Positions 47,780 to 57,751 of a stretch of DNA of 64,000 nucleotides are shown in pieces (position 1 is the first letter of the stretch; every line of letters begins with the position of its first letter). The notes under the pieces are model-generated. The model did no database searches. It was given only the letters and a program-made list of their open reading frames with translations, and was not told the origin of the DNA. The DNA comes from Calidifontibacillus erzurumensis (lineage in GTDB: Bacteria > Bacillota > Bacilli > Bacillales > Bacillaceae_J): positions 56,828 through 120,827 of the forward strand of contig NZ_JABTTE010000007.1 of assembly GCF_013303125.1 (NCBI RefSeq), given 5' to 3'. The translations under genes were made by a program, and so were the position numbers.

Positions 47780-49444
47780 ATGAAGATGAAACGAAAGCGG
47801 CTCGGGGATTTGCTCGTTGAAAGTGGTTTAATTACGAATGAACAACTCCAGGAAGCATTAGCGGAGAAAGGCGAAGGGGAAAAACTAGGGAACGTACTCA
47901 TCAAAAAAGGTTATATTACTGAATTACAATTAATCGAAGTGCTAGAATTTCAATTGGGAATTCCGCATATTAGTTTGTTTCAGTATCCGATTGATATTAA
48001 TTTAACGAAATTAGTTCCAAAAGAATTTGCATATAGGAAATCTATTATTCCGATAAAGAAAGACGGAGATCGTCTTTATGTTGCAATGGCGGACCCAATG
48101 GATTACATAACAATAGAAGATTTACGTCTACGGACGGGTTTTCAAATTGAAGTTCTGTTAGCAACGAGAGATGAAATTCAAAGCACAATTAATCGCTATT
48201 ATGATTCAGATGATACATTAAATATCGAGGAGATTCAAAAATTAAGTTCAGGAACAGAAGATGATGCAGACCAGCTAACTGATGATGAAGCGCCAATTGT
48301 AAAATTGGTCAATCAGTTGCTGGTAACCGCTGTTCAACAGCAAGCAAGTGATATTCATATTGATCCGCAAGAAGATAAAGTTCTCATCCGCTATCGGATA
48401 GACGGAGTCTTAAGAACCGAAAGAACGTTGTCAAAAAACATACAAAATGTTTTGACAGCGAGAATTAAAATTATGGCAAAGCTCGATATAACAGAAAGCC
48501 GGATTCCGCAAGACGGAAGAATTAAGCGGACGATCGATTTTCATCAAGTCGATTTACGGATTTCGACATTGCCAACGGTTTATGGAGAAAAAATTGTAAT
48601 GCGGATTCTAGATTTGGGGACTACCTTAATCGATATTCAAAAACTCTCGCTTAATAAATTAAATTATCAACGTTTTATAGATTTGATTGAGCGCCCCAAT
48701 GGAATCATTCTCATAACTGGTCCGACTGGGTCAGGGAAATCTACGACACTTTATGCGGCTTTAAATTATTTAAATCGTGAAGATATGAACATAATTACAA
48801 TAGAAGATCCGGTCGAATATCAGCTTAAAGGCATCAATCAAGTTCAAGTTAATTCAAACGTAGGGATGACTTTTGCGAGAGGTTTGCGGGCAATTCTACG
48901 ACAAGATCCGAATATCATAATGGTTGGGGAAATCCGGGACCAAGAAACTGCGGAAATTGCCATACGTGCTTCCTTAACAGGGCACTTAGTTCTAAGTACG
49001 ATCCATACGAATGATGCGATTAGCACAATTACAAGATTAACAGATATGGGAATTGAGCCATTTTTAGTAGCCGCATCACTAGCTGGAGTTCTTTCGCAGC
49101 GCCTAGTACGCCGAGTATGTCGTGATTGTGCCCAATGGGTTGAACCTTCTAAGAGTGAATTGCACCTTTTTGAAAAGCGGGGAATGAAAATCGAAAAAGT
49201 TGCAAGGGGCAGAGGATGTGGCCGCTGTAATATGACCGGATATAGAGGCAGACTTGCTGTTCATGAGCTGCTAGTTATCGATGAGAAAATCCGCCGCATG
49301 ATTATGGACCATGAACCTAACTCCAAAATTCGCGAACAAGCGATCCGTAATCAAATGATTTTCTTACTTGATGATGGACTCTTAAAAGTAAAACAAGGAC
49401 TGACAACTACTGAGGAAATCTTGAAAATTGCATTGAGTGAGTAG
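47780..49444 (+). CDS. pilB: type IV pilus assembly ATPase PilB
   Basis: Hexameric motor that drives pilus extension, 554 aa. It has an N-terminal MshEN/GspE-N domain (GDLLVESGLITNEQLQEAL onward) and a catalytic domain with Walker A GPTGSGKST (about residue 313), Walker B DPNIIMVGEIRD and HLVLSTIHTND. The zinc-binding cysteines are in CRDC and GCGRCNMTGYRGR. TAGGTGAT precedes the ATG at 47780. It is ten bases from pilT. Confidence 0.95.
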   Translation: MKMKRKRLGDLLVESGLITNEQLQEALAEKGEGEKLGNVLIKKGYITELQLIEVLEFQLGIPHISLFQYPIDINLTKLVPKEFAYRKSIIPIKKDGDRLYVAMADPMDYITIEDLRLRTGFQIEVLLATRDEIQSTINRYYDSDDTLNIEEIQKLSSGTEDDADQLTDDEAPIVKLVNQLLVTAVQQQASDIHIDPQEDKVLIRYRIDGVLRTERTLSKNIQNVLTARIKIMAKLDITESRIPQDGRIKRTIDFHQVDLRISTLPTVYGEKIVMRILDLGTTLIDIQKLSLNKLNYQRFIDLIERPNGIILITGPTGSGKSTTLYAALNYLNREDMNIITIEDPVEYQLKGINQVQVNSNVGMTFARGLRAILRQDPNIIMVGEIRDQETAEIAIRASLTGHLVLSTIHTNDAISTITRLTDMGIEPFLVAASLAGVLSQRLVRRVCRDCAQWVEPSKSELHLFEKRGMKIEKVARGRGCGRCNMTGYRGRLAVHELLVIDEKIRRMIMDHEPNSKIREQAIRNQMIFLLDDGLLKVKQGLTTTEEILKIALSE

Positions 49445-49454
49445 GTGTTTTTCG

Positions 49455-50501
49455 ATGAAAAACCGGATTGAAGAATTAATGCGGGCAGCTTATGAATTAA
49501 AAGCTTCCGACTTGCATTTAACAGTCGGAGTCCCGCCGATGCTTCGTATTCATGGAGAATTAAAGCGCTACGGAACAGATCCACTTAAACCTTTAGATAT
49601 AGAACAAATGGCACAAGCGATCGTTTCCCCAAAAATGTGGGAACGGTTTAAAGAAATAGGAGAAATTGACTTTTCCTACGGAATTAAACAAGTTTCAAGG
49701 TTTAGGATCAATATTTACCGGCAGCGTTCTTGTGTTTGTATGGCGATTCGTGTCATTCCGACACGTATTCCAACTATAGACGAATTAAAATTGCCGGAAG
49801 TGTTAAAAAAGATTACAACGAAACCGCAAGGACTCGTTCTCGTAACAGGTCCAACGGGAAGTGGTAAATCTACAACACTCGCATCGATGATCGACTATAT
49901 GAATCGTACGATGAAAAAGCATATTATTACGCTCGAGGATCCGATAGAGTACCTCCATAGACATAATAATAGTATCATTGACCAGCGGGAAATTGGTTTT
50001 GACACCAATTCGTTTGCATCTGGATTACGTGCGGCATTACGCCAAGATCCCGATGTTATTTTAGTAGGGGAATTGCGGGATTTAGAAACGATATCTACAG
50101 CGATTACTGCGGCAGAGACGGGGCACCTTGTTTTTGGAACGCTTCACACAACAAGCGCTCCTGCGACTGTAGACCGTATTATCGATGTCTTCCCTCCTAG
50201 TCAGCAAGGTCAAGTGAGAGTCCAGCTTGCAACCGTCTTAGTAGCTGTCATTTCACAACGTCTTTTTCCAACAATTGACAAATCAGGAAGACGTGCTGCT
50301 ACTGAAATATTAATCAATAATTCTGCGGTTGCGAACTTAATACGTAACGAAAAAATCCATCAAATTATTAACGTTATGCAAACGAGCCGCAGCACGGGCA
50401 TGCAAACACTTGAGATGGATATTAAACAAATGGTTGCCAATGGCGTAATTGCAAAAGAAGTAGCTGCTCCATATTTATTAGAACATCAAGGAGATATGTA
50501 A
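49455..50501 (+). CDS. pilT: pilus retraction ATPase PilT
   Basis: PilT depolymerises the pilus, enabling retraction and twitching. The 348-aa product lacks the PilB N-domain and zinc motif and has ASDLHLTVGVPPMLRI, Walker A GPTGSGKST (about residue 131), DPDVILVGELRDLETI and the C-terminal PilT motif form AVANLIRNEKIHQI (AIRNLIRExK family). The ATG at 49455 follows GTAGGTG. Its presence means the pilus is likely retractable. Confidence 0.95.
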   Translation: MKNRIEELMRAAYELKASDLHLTVGVPPMLRIHGELKRYGTDPLKPLDIEQMAQAIVSPKMWERFKEIGEIDFSYGIKQVSRFRINIYRQRSCVCMAIRVIPTRIPTIDELKLPEVLKKITTKPQGLVLVTGPTGSGKSTTLASMIDYMNRTMKKHIITLEDPIEYLHRHNNSIIDQREIGFDTNSFASGLRAALRQDPDVILVGELRDLETISTAITAAETGHLVFGTLHTTSAPATVDRIIDVFPPSQQGQVRVQLATVLVAVISQRLFPTIDKSGRRAATEILINNSAVANLIRNEKIHQIINVMQTSRSTGMQTLEMDIKQMVANGVIAKEVAAPYLLEHQGDM

Positions 50502-50627
50502 GCTTATAGGATTAAAGTAATAATTTTTTATAAATTTTTCACACATTTATAAAATATTGGTATTTATTTTGAGAAATTTTTACATTAAAATGTATATAAA
50601 GGATCCATTTTAAAGAAGGTTGATGCC

Positions 50628-51836
50628 ATGGCTCAATACAAGTATACTGCTAGACTAATAAGCGGGAAAAAACAAACAGGCATTATCAGAGCTGATACAA
50701 GGCGAGAGGCAATTGCTAAGCTAAAAGACCGAGGCGTCCGTGTTTTACAAATTGAAGATGTGCCTGAGACAGCCTTCAATAAAGACATATACATAGGTCG
50801 TCCTGTGAAATTAATAGATTTTGTCATATTTTTGCGTCAGTTTGCAACATTGCTAAGAGCAGGAGTAACGATTGTTGATTCTACAAGAATATTAGCTATG
50901 CAAACGGAAAGTAAAGCACTGCGCAAAGCTTTGTACAGCGTGTTGGAAGATTTAAATCAGGGGATTCCGCTTTCGGAATGCACAGCCAAACACAAACAGA
51001 TCTTTCCGCCTATATTTGTTAATTTAGTTAAAGCAGGCGAAGCGAGTGGAGCCCTTGATGATACGCTGGAACGGTTAAGCGATTATTTTGAAAAGCAGCA
51101 TGAAACGAAAAAGAAAATACAATCAGCATTGGCTTATCCGATCATCGTTGGAATAATTGCGGTCGGCGTGGTGATCTTTCTATTAAATAATGTTGTACCA
51201 ACATTTGCAGATATGTTTGCTGATTTCGGAGGCGAACTTCCTGCAATTACTCAATTTGTCCTAGGAGCTAGTGACTGGGTTCAAGCAAATTGGTGGGTCA
51301 TTTTACTATCCGCTATTATTTTTATGATCCTTCTACTTGCTTTTAGAAAGCTCCCCTCAACCAAATATTATATCGATTATGCTGCTTTAAAAATGCCGCT
51401 ATTTGGAAAGGTTATCCAAAAAGCTCTATTAGCACGGATGGCAAGTACATTAAGCTCTTTATTTTCCAGTTCCGTTCCAATCTTAGAAGCAGTATCAATT
51501 GTAGAAAAGGTTGTGGAAAATGAAGTATTTGTCAAAGTGCTTCGCGATTCCCGCAAATCGTTAGAACAAGGAATTTCATTAACAGTACCAATGAAAGGAC
51601 ATTGGGTTTTCCCGCCATTAGTCGTACAAATGCTCGCCATCGGCGAAAAAACAGGTACACTTGATGCGATGCTTTCAAAAGTTGCCAACTTCTATGAATT
51701 GGAAGTAAAAACAGCAACAGACCAAATAAAATCCTTAATTGAACCAATCATGATAGTCATTTTAGCGGTTGTAGTCGGGACTATTGTACTAGCGATCATG
51801 GTACCAATGTTTGAGATTTATAGCCAAGTTCAATAA
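50628..51836 (+). CDS. pilC: pilus inner-membrane platform protein PilC
   Basis: GspF/PilC-family platform on which PilB and PilT act. The 402-aa product has the paired T2SS-F domains (FLRQFATLLRAGVTIVDS and a second around ARMASTLSSLFSSSVPILEA) with three membrane segments. It begins with YKYTARLISGKKQTGIIRA, the usual start. A 126-bp gap after pilT may hold a separate promoter. Confidence 0.95.
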   Translation: MAQYKYTARLISGKKQTGIIRADTRREAIAKLKDRGVRVLQIEDVPETAFNKDIYIGRPVKLIDFVIFLRQFATLLRAGVTIVDSTRILAMQTESKALRKALYSVLEDLNQGIPLSECTAKHKQIFPPIFVNLVKAGEASGALDDTLERLSDYFEKQHETKKKIQSALAYPIIVGIIAVGVVIFLLNNVVPTFADMFADFGGELPAITQFVLGASDWVQANWWVILLSAIIFMILLLAFRKLPSTKYYIDYAALKMPLFGKVIQKALLARMASTLSSLFSSSVPILEAVSIVEKVVENEVFVKVLRDSRKSLEQGISLTVPMKGHWVFPPLVVQMLAIGEKTGTLDAMLSKVANFYELEVKTATDQIKSLIEPIMIVILAVVVGTIVLAIMVPMFEIYSQVQ

Positions 51837-51908
51837 ATACGCAAAACAATTGCGGTATTTATAAAGAAAAAAACAACTAAATGTTTTTCAACAAAGGGGG
51901 AAAATATT

Positions 51909-52400
51909 ATGCTAAAACGATACTTAAAAAATGAAAAAGGTTTAACATTAATTGAATTATTGGCAGTAGTCGTTATTTTAGGTATTATTGCAGCGATTGC
52001 CATTCCTAGTATCGGGGGAATTATCAGCAACTCTGTAAAAGATGCACATATTTCAAATGCGCAACAAATTGCGAATGCTGCAAAAATTTCGTTTACAGCT
52101 AATCAAAATAGTGGCGTTACGGATTCTGATGGAATTAGTTTAGAAGAACTTATTGATGGTGGTTTTCTGGAGCCAATCAAAGATCCTAGTAAAAAAGGCT
52201 CGACCTATGATCCAGAGGATACTAACGTAATAATCGACAAAGCAGGAGATAAATTTATTTATAAAGTTCAATTATATAGTAGTGGTGGCCATAAATATAT
52301 TAAAGAAAATAACGGCAATGTTCCGGATGCTTTTGATTTAACAAGAGACGACATTGATGTAGATATTAAAGAGACCTCACAGCAACAACAAGGAAATTAA
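51909..52400 (+). CDS. pilA: major type IV pilin
   Basis: A 163-aa prepilin with short leader MLKRYLKNEKG, cleavage before LTLIELLAVVVILGIIAAIA with Glu5, and a small soluble domain ending in a Gln-rich tail. AAGGGGG before the ATG is very strong, and a terminator follows directly, consistent with high expression of the main fibre subunit. Major status is inferred from size and place between pilC and pilD. Confidence 0.9.
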   Translation: MLKRYLKNEKGLTLIELLAVVVILGIIAAIAIPSIGGIISNSVKDAHISNAQQIANAAKISFTANQNSGVTDSDGISLEELIDGGFLEPIKDPSKKGSTYDPEDTNVIIDKAGDKFIYKVQLYSSGGHKYIKENNGNVPDAFDLTRDDIDVDIKETSQQQQGN

Positions 52401-52434
52401 GCGTAAGTTTACTTTTTTACCTAAATTCCACTCA

Positions 52435-52468
52435 AAAAACCCTTCTTTTTCATAGAAGAAGGGTTTTT
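52435..52468 (+). terminator. terminator between pilin and prepilin peptidase
   Basis: AAAAAACCCTTCTT pairs with AAGAAGGGTTTTTT around a short loop and ends in Ts. It would limit read-through from the pilin gene to pilD. Confidence 0.85.
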
Positions 52469-52489
52469 TAAATAAAAGGGCGGATAGTT

Positions 52490-53263
52490 TTGGAAATTTT
52501 TTATACAATATTTATATTTTTCATCGGACTAGTGCTCGGGTCCTTTTATAATGTCGTTGGACTTCGCGTTCCAATGAAAAAATCGATCGTAAAACCGAGA
52601 TCAGCTTGTCCGAACTGTCAAAATCAATTAACAGCAAGAGAATTAATACCAGTTCTATCGTTTTTTATTCAAAAGGGCATGTGTAAAAATTGCCACTCGA
52701 AAATTTCACCGATCTACCCAATTATGGAATTAATGACGGGTCTATTATTTGTATATTCATATTTTTATTTTAGTTTTTCGCCGTTTTTTTTCGTATCGAT
52801 TACATTCATTTCAATGTTAATTATCATTACTGTATCAGATTTAGCCTATATGCTAATTCCAGATAAAATATTATTTTTTTTCGCCATCGTGTTTATCATC
52901 GAACGAATTTTTATTCCGTTTCAGTCATGGTCGTCTTCGCTTTTAGGATCTGTCATTGGTTTTTGTCTTTTGCTTGTAATAGCTGTTGTCAGCAAAGGCG
53001 GCATGGGTGGTGGCGATATTAAATTATTTGCCGTACTAGGGTTTGTGCTTGGATGGAAACTTGTGTTGCTGGCATTTTTTATGTCGACCTTAATCGGCTC
53101 CATTTTCGGTTTCATTGGACTTATTTTGAAAAAAATAGAGCGTGGGAAACCGATGCCTTTTGGGCCATATATCGCAATTGGTTCCATTGTCGCTTACTTT
53201 TGGGGCGAAGCTATCATTAACTGGTATAGTTTAAATTTTTTATCGTTGATTTTGCCTATTTAA
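52490..53263 (+). CDS. pilD: prepilin peptidase (PilD/ComC type)
   Basis: Membrane aspartic protease (A24) that cleaves prepilin leaders and N-methylates them. The 257-aa product has the N-terminal GSFYNVVGLRVP, two CxxC pairs (ACPNCQNQL and CKNCHSKI), and catalytic aspartates in VSDLAYMLIPD and GMGGGDIK, with about seven helices. Starts at TTG after AAGGGCGGA. It lies where B. subtilis has comC, between folC and spoIIB, so it is probably the comC orthologue serving both pilus and competence pseudopilins. Confidence 0.93.
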   Translation: MEIFYTIFIFFIGLVLGSFYNVVGLRVPMKKSIVKPRSACPNCQNQLTARELIPVLSFFIQKGMCKNCHSKISPIYPIMELMTGLLFVYSYFYFSFSPFFFVSITFISMLIIITVSDLAYMLIPDKILFFFAIVFIIERIFIPFQSWSSSLLGSVIGFCLLLVIAVVSKGGMGGGDIKLFAVLGFVLGWKLVLLAFFMSTLIGSIFGFIGLILKKIERGKPMPFGPYIAIGSIVAYFWGEAIINWYSLNFLSLILPI

Positions 53264-53462
53264 TAAGTTAATAGACTCTATTAAAAAAGAAACACAGACT
53301 TATTTTATCTAAAAAATTTAATTACCTATATAGCTCCTAATCAAAACTATCTAGGCAACTTAATTAGCAATCATACATACTAGTATTTACAAAATTTATT
53401 CATACTAAACAGTTTAAATCATTTAGTACAATATTAATAGTACATATGGGAGGAGGTTATTT

Positions 53463-54443
53463 ATGCCTTTCCGATTATTTGGTAATAAGCGTGTTGCCAA
53501 TATCATTTTTAAAGATCATGCGATACGCTTTGTTGAAATACGTTCATCCTCTCCACTAAACATCCGTTTAGAAGGAGAGCGAGAGTTGCCTCCCGGAATT
53601 ATTCATGAGGGCAATATTATAGATAAAGAGTCTTTAATCATGGTGTTGGAAGAATGTGTAGATGAATGGAAAATTAAGGGGCTAGATGTACAATTTATTG
53701 TGCCGGATTATTTCATTGTTGTTAGAACGGTCGAAGTTCCGTATGATTTGCGGGATGATGAAATTAAAGGATATTTATATTTGGAACTTGGGACAACCAT
53801 TCATTTGCCGTTTGAAGATCCGATTTTTGACATATTTGTTCTCGGAACTACTGAAAACAAGAAAAATGTTCTTTTATTTGCAGCACCTGAACAAATTATT
53901 TTAGATTATGTTGAAGTTTTGGAGAAAGCAAAATTAAAACCGATTGTTGCGGACAGTTCAGCTTTATCACTATATCGTCTTTATACAAATCTAGATTTGG
54001 CTCGACCGAAAGATCATTTAATGATGATTCAGTTTGACATGACGATGGTCAATGTCAGCTTATTTCATGAAGATATTCTCCTTTTCAATCATAATTTAGT
54101 TTTAGATTTAAACGTATTGCTATGGCGGAAGAACTACAAAGGAGAATATGAATGGAAAGGTGAACAAGAGGACTTAGTTGGTCAGTTGGAAGATACATAT
54201 AACGAAATCGATCGCATTATGAATTTTTACCGTTTCTCATTGCACCACGGAAACCAAGAGGTCAATCGGATTTTGTTAACCGGAGATTTTCCTTACTTTG
54301 ATGAGGTTAAAAATAGGTTGGTAGAATTATATGAAATACCAGTTGATACGATTCGTAGTTCAGTATTAATTGATTCAAACGGCCAAGAACTAGATCGCAA
54401 GTATCACCTTCCACTCGGATTAGCGCTGAAAGAGGTGAAATAG
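53463..54443 (+). CDS. pilM: pilus assembly protein PilM
   Basis: Actin-like cytoplasmic protein that binds the PilN tail, 326 aa. It has the N-terminal INxF-type beta start (ANIIFKDHAIRFVEI), the segment VRTVEVPYDLRDDEIKGYLYLE and a late RILLTGDFPYFDEV. GGGAGGAGG precedes the ATG. It heads the pilMNO set; a 199-bp gap separates it from pilD. Confidence 0.88.
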   Translation: MPFRLFGNKRVANIIFKDHAIRFVEIRSSSPLNIRLEGERELPPGIIHEGNIIDKESLIMVLEECVDEWKIKGLDVQFIVPDYFIVVRTVEVPYDLRDDEIKGYLYLELGTTIHLPFEDPIFDIFVLGTTENKKNVLLFAAPEQIILDYVEVLEKAKLKPIVADSSALSLYRLYTNLDLARPKDHLMMIQFDMTMVNVSLFHEDILLFNHNLVLDLNVLLWRKNYKGEYEWKGEQEDLVGQLEDTYNEIDRIMNFYRFSLHHGNQEVNRILLTGDFPYFDEVKNRLVELYEIPVDTIRSSVLIDSNGQELDRKYHLPLGLALKEVK

Positions 54444-54446
54444 TGA

Positions 54447-55061
54447 ATGGTTATTGAAATAAATTTATTGCCGAAAAAAGAACGGAAATCTCTTTCAACA
54501 GTAATGATCCTTCTATCTTTTTTATTGCCTTTTATGATTGGAAGTGCCTATATCTTATTTCAATATCAAACAACAAAGGCTGAAATAAATTCTTTACAAA
54601 GCCAATTGCAAACGACAAAAGAATTGAGGATCATTCAGGAGCAGAAATTAGCCGAATTAACCTCAACGAGCGCGGTTGACCAGCTTAAAACGACGATTGA
54701 ATGGGTGGAAAAGCTGCCGATCTCTACAGTTACTTTGCTCAAACATTTAACAGCTCTACTGCCGGAACGTGGTTTTATTTTAAATATGAGGTACGCTGAT
54801 TCTGGAACAGTCACGATAACTGTGCAATTCGATACGAATCGAGAAACTGCGTATTATTTGCGTGAACTAGAGGATTCTGAAGTCATTGAATCGGTTCAAC
54901 TAAAAAGTGTGAAAACAAGTGGAGAAGAGTTGGAAAAAACGAATCCAAATTTGAAAGACAAATTAACAAAAGTAATAGTTCCAAGATATATTGCAGTATA
55001 TGAACTTCAACTCAATCGGCCGGCGTTAAAAGCTTTAGAGAAAAAGGAGGCTGAATTATGA
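54447..55061 (+). CDS. pilN: pilus assembly protein PilN
   Basis: Bitopic membrane protein, 204 aa. It begins with the PilN cytoplasmic motif EINLLPKKER that docks on PilM, then one helix (STVMILLSFLLPFMIGSAYIL), a coiled coil and a ferredoxin-like outside domain. It starts three bases after pilM and overlaps pilO by four. Confidence 0.9.
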   Translation: MVIEINLLPKKERKSLSTVMILLSFLLPFMIGSAYILFQYQTTKAEINSLQSQLQTTKELRIIQEQKLAELTSTSAVDQLKTTIEWVEKLPISTVTLLKHLTALLPERGFILNMRYADSGTVTITVQFDTNRETAYYLRELEDSEVIESVQLKSVKTSGEELEKTNPNLKDKLTKVIVPRYIAVYELQLNRPALKALEKKEAEL

Positions 55062-55813
55062 ACCTCCGTATGCCGAAAAAAAATTTCTTCGTTCTCATAA
55101 CTATTGTGATTGCATTAGCAATCGTTGCTGGGGCATATTTTTACTTTATTAGTCCATTAAACAAGGAAATTAACATGATTAAAGATCAACTAGAAACTGA
55201 AGAAAAGCTGTACGAAACTCTTGCTGCGAAAGTTGGAAACACAAAAACAACTGTCCTCGAAAATTCGCGATTTTTACAGAAAAAGTTGCCTGTCGATTCT
55301 TTTGTTGAACAATTTATTTTTGATTTAGAAAAAGCTGAAGTTGTCTCAAATAGTTTCATAGAAAATATGTCATTTCAAGATGTTGAAGTTTCCAACCAAG
55401 AGTTAACGATTGATCAAGAAGATGAGAAGTCGGAAGAGGCTAATAATGAAGGCCAATCTGTGGGAGAAGGTGCTGTTGAGGAAACGACATCTGTTCCAGC
55501 GATGCCTGAAGGAATTAAAAGGGTGACTGTGAACTTATCCGTTAATTCAAAGGACTATTTTGATTTACTTAAATTTTTAGATACGATAGAACGCCTTGAA
55601 CGGATCACGAAAATTGATTCCCTAACGTTTTCTGGTGGTAAGGAAATTTTAGAACTCGATCAAGAACTTGAGGAATTGCATTATTCGGTTGTTGTCTCGA
55701 CGTATTATTATCCTGCACTTGAAGAACTGCGGGATGAACTGCCTGTATTTGACATGCCGCCACCAAGCAATAAAGATAATCCATTGCCAACTGGAATGTA
55801 CTATAAAAAATAG
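55058..55813 (+). CDS. pilO: pilus assembly protein PilO
   Basis: PilN partner, 251 aa, with one N-terminal helix (FFVLITIVIALAIVAGAYFY), a coiled coil and an outside domain split by an acidic linker (DEKSEEANNEGQ). ATGA overlap with pilN. No pilP or secretin follows, as expected for a Gram-positive wall. A terminator ends the set. Confidence 0.87.
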   Translation: MNLRMPKKNFFVLITIVIALAIVAGAYFYFISPLNKEINMIKDQLETEEKLYETLAAKVGNTKTTVLENSRFLQKKLPVDSFVEQFIFDLEKAEVVSNSFIENMSFQDVEVSNQELTIDQEDEKSEEANNEGQSVGEGAVEETTSVPAMPEGIKRVTVNLSVNSKDYFDLLKFLDTIERLERITKIDSLTFSGGKEILELDQELEELHYSVVVSTYYYPALEELRDELPVFDMPPPSNKDNPLPTGMYYKK

Positions 55814-55877
55814 ATTTCGATTAAATGGATTATTAGATTATTTTAGGAATAATGTCAATATTTGAGGAATATTTATA

Positions 55878-55910
55878 GGAACAAGACGACAAATGTCTTG
55901 TTCTTTTTTA
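55878..55910 (+). terminator. pilMNO terminator
   Basis: GAACAAGAC and GTCTTGTTC form a nine-base stem with a seven-base loop, then six Ts. Confidence 0.85.
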
Positions 55911-56434
55911 TTTTTTATATGGTACTTTATTAAAAAGTGTGCTGCGTTTGTTTTTTATTTTAATAGAATTGTGGTTTTGGAAATTAAAGGGTGACCTTTT
56001 CAATGAGTCGGAACGGTTTTATATGGAGTGGATGAAATAATTGGGGAGACTTGAATCCGAGTTTTTTAAACAGTTGGCTATTGGCATGGGGTTAGGTTGT
56101 AGAGTGACTGTGAAGAATTGTTTTTTATCGTAGTGAGGGTCTGACAAAGAAAAGCGCCCCTGCACCAAATTTAAATGGAACTGTAACGCTTGGGAGAGCG
56201 GAAAACTAAATAATAAATTGTATTTGAACTATTAAACATGCACTGCGAGGATAGTAAATTCTATTTGACCCTCTGTATTAAATTATTATCCTTCTAAGAA
56301 GTATTTATTAATGGTTTATCACTTATGGGAAAGGATCGTTTTGAGGAGCAATTCTAAGCATATCTTTTCAATGAAAAATTCTATTTTATATGCCGAATAT
56401 AGCTTCTTGAACTGAATATGAAAGAGGTGTTGGC
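55911..56434. other. 520-bp intergenic region before spoIIB
   Basis: No gene, RNA or repeat that I recognise. A sporulation promoter for spoIIB is expected near its 3' end but none is clear. Confidence 0.5.
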
Positions 56435-57748
56435 ATGGACAAGCAGAGAAAGGATCGTATTTCCATTCGCATAAATGGAAAAGAACGAATTTTTTTATCA
56501 GACGAGGAGCTAAATCAAGAAATATGTGCCGCAAAAGATAGTGAAGATGCGGTGAATGGGGTTGATATTGTTAAAGTTGATTCCTTTTTTAATGAAAATG
56601 AACGGCTGAAAGAGGATCAGTTTGTTGAAAATAAAGGCAATGCCCATCTATTAGGAGAAAATGTTGATTCGGAAAAACGGTCATTGGAGGAAAACAGCTC
56701 ACATGATGAGGATCAATGGGAAGATTTTGTAGATGATATTTTATTAAATGATCGAAGGAGTAATATTATCGATTTTGAAGAAAGAAGATCGGCACGAATC
56801 AAAAATAACTCAAATGGATTTAATCAAAAAAAGACGAATGTACATTATCCAAGTAAGAAAAATATTTTTTCAAATAAAAAGAAAAAGCGGAACTTTGACC
56901 GTTTTTCGGATAAGCAAAAGGCGGTTTATAAAAAATATATTGTTTCACTCATTGGTGCAATCCTAATTGGTGTTGGATTTGGTTATATTGTTTTATCACT
57001 TTTTACTGATATGAATGATGAAAATAAAGCAGGAGAAGAAAATGGGGTTATTACTTCCGGACAAGCATTGTCTGAATATAATCCGAATAATGAAGGTTCA
57101 GAAAATACTGCTATAGGAACTGGAAGTGGTAGTTTACGAAACGCTTCTTCCGTTGATATACCAGCCTTGCGAGTAGAAGTTATTCAAGGTGGGGCTTTTG
57201 CATCTCTAAATGCTGCCAATGAACACGCATCTAGTTTAAAAGAAAATGGAACTGCCGCTGTTGTTTTACCGGAATCAGATCCAGTGTTATTGTTTATCGG
57301 TGTTGGAGGGAGTCGCGCAGAAGCCAATAGTATAGGGGAGCAATATGTGGAAAAGGGGCAAGAAATTTATATCAAGCCGTTTGAATTAGATGCTTTGGAA
57401 GTAGAAGCTGGGAAAGCTCGATCTGCAACAGGCGAGGCAGTATATGCTCAAACAGCGGTTGAATTGTACCAAAAACTTGTAGATCTTTCAGCTCAAGCAT
57501 TTGAAACTGGAACGGTTGAAAAAAATAGTTGGGATTCTATTAAAGCCGAATATTCACAATGGAACAAAACGAAACCAGAAAAACTCCAACCATCCTTAGG
57601 CCAATTTGCCAACTCCATCACAGCAGCATATAAAGCCTTGGAAAGCTTTCGCACGAACAAAAATGAAGCACAACTATGGAAATCCCAGCAAGCACTCCTT
57701 GAAGGTCTCATTTCCTATAAAACGTGGCATAACGAAATGAGCCGCTAA
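56435..57748 (+). CDS. spoIIB: sporulation septum/engulfment protein SpoIIB
   Basis: SpoIIB helps start septal peptidoglycan thinning before engulfment. The 437-aa product starts SIRINGKERIF, with an acidic cytoplasmic part, one membrane helix (about residues 168-190) and an outside SPOR-like domain (about 245-310, LRVEVIQGGAFASLNAANEHA). A helical C-terminal part follows. GAAAGAGGTG precedes the ATG. Place before maf matches B. subtilis. A repeat array begins four bases after the stop. Confidence 0.88.
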   Translation: MDKQRKDRISIRINGKERIFLSDEELNQEICAAKDSEDAVNGVDIVKVDSFFNENERLKEDQFVENKGNAHLLGENVDSEKRSLEENSSHDEDQWEDFVDDILLNDRRSNIIDFEERRSARIKNNSNGFNQKKTNVHYPSKKNIFSNKKKKRNFDRFSDKQKAVYKKYIVSLIGAILIGVGFGYIVLSLFTDMNDENKAGEENGVITSGQALSEYNPNNEGSENTAIGTGSGSLRNASSVDIPALRVEVIQGGAFASLNAANEHASSLKENGTAAVVLPESDPVLLFIGVGGSRAEANSIGEQYVEKGQEIYIKPFELDALEVEAGKARSATGEAVYAQTAVELYQKLVDLSAQAFETGTVEKNSWDSIKAEYSQWNKTKPEKLQPSLGQFANSITAAYKALESFRTNKNEAQLWKSQQALLEGLISYKTWHNEMSR

Positions 57749-57751
57749 GGG

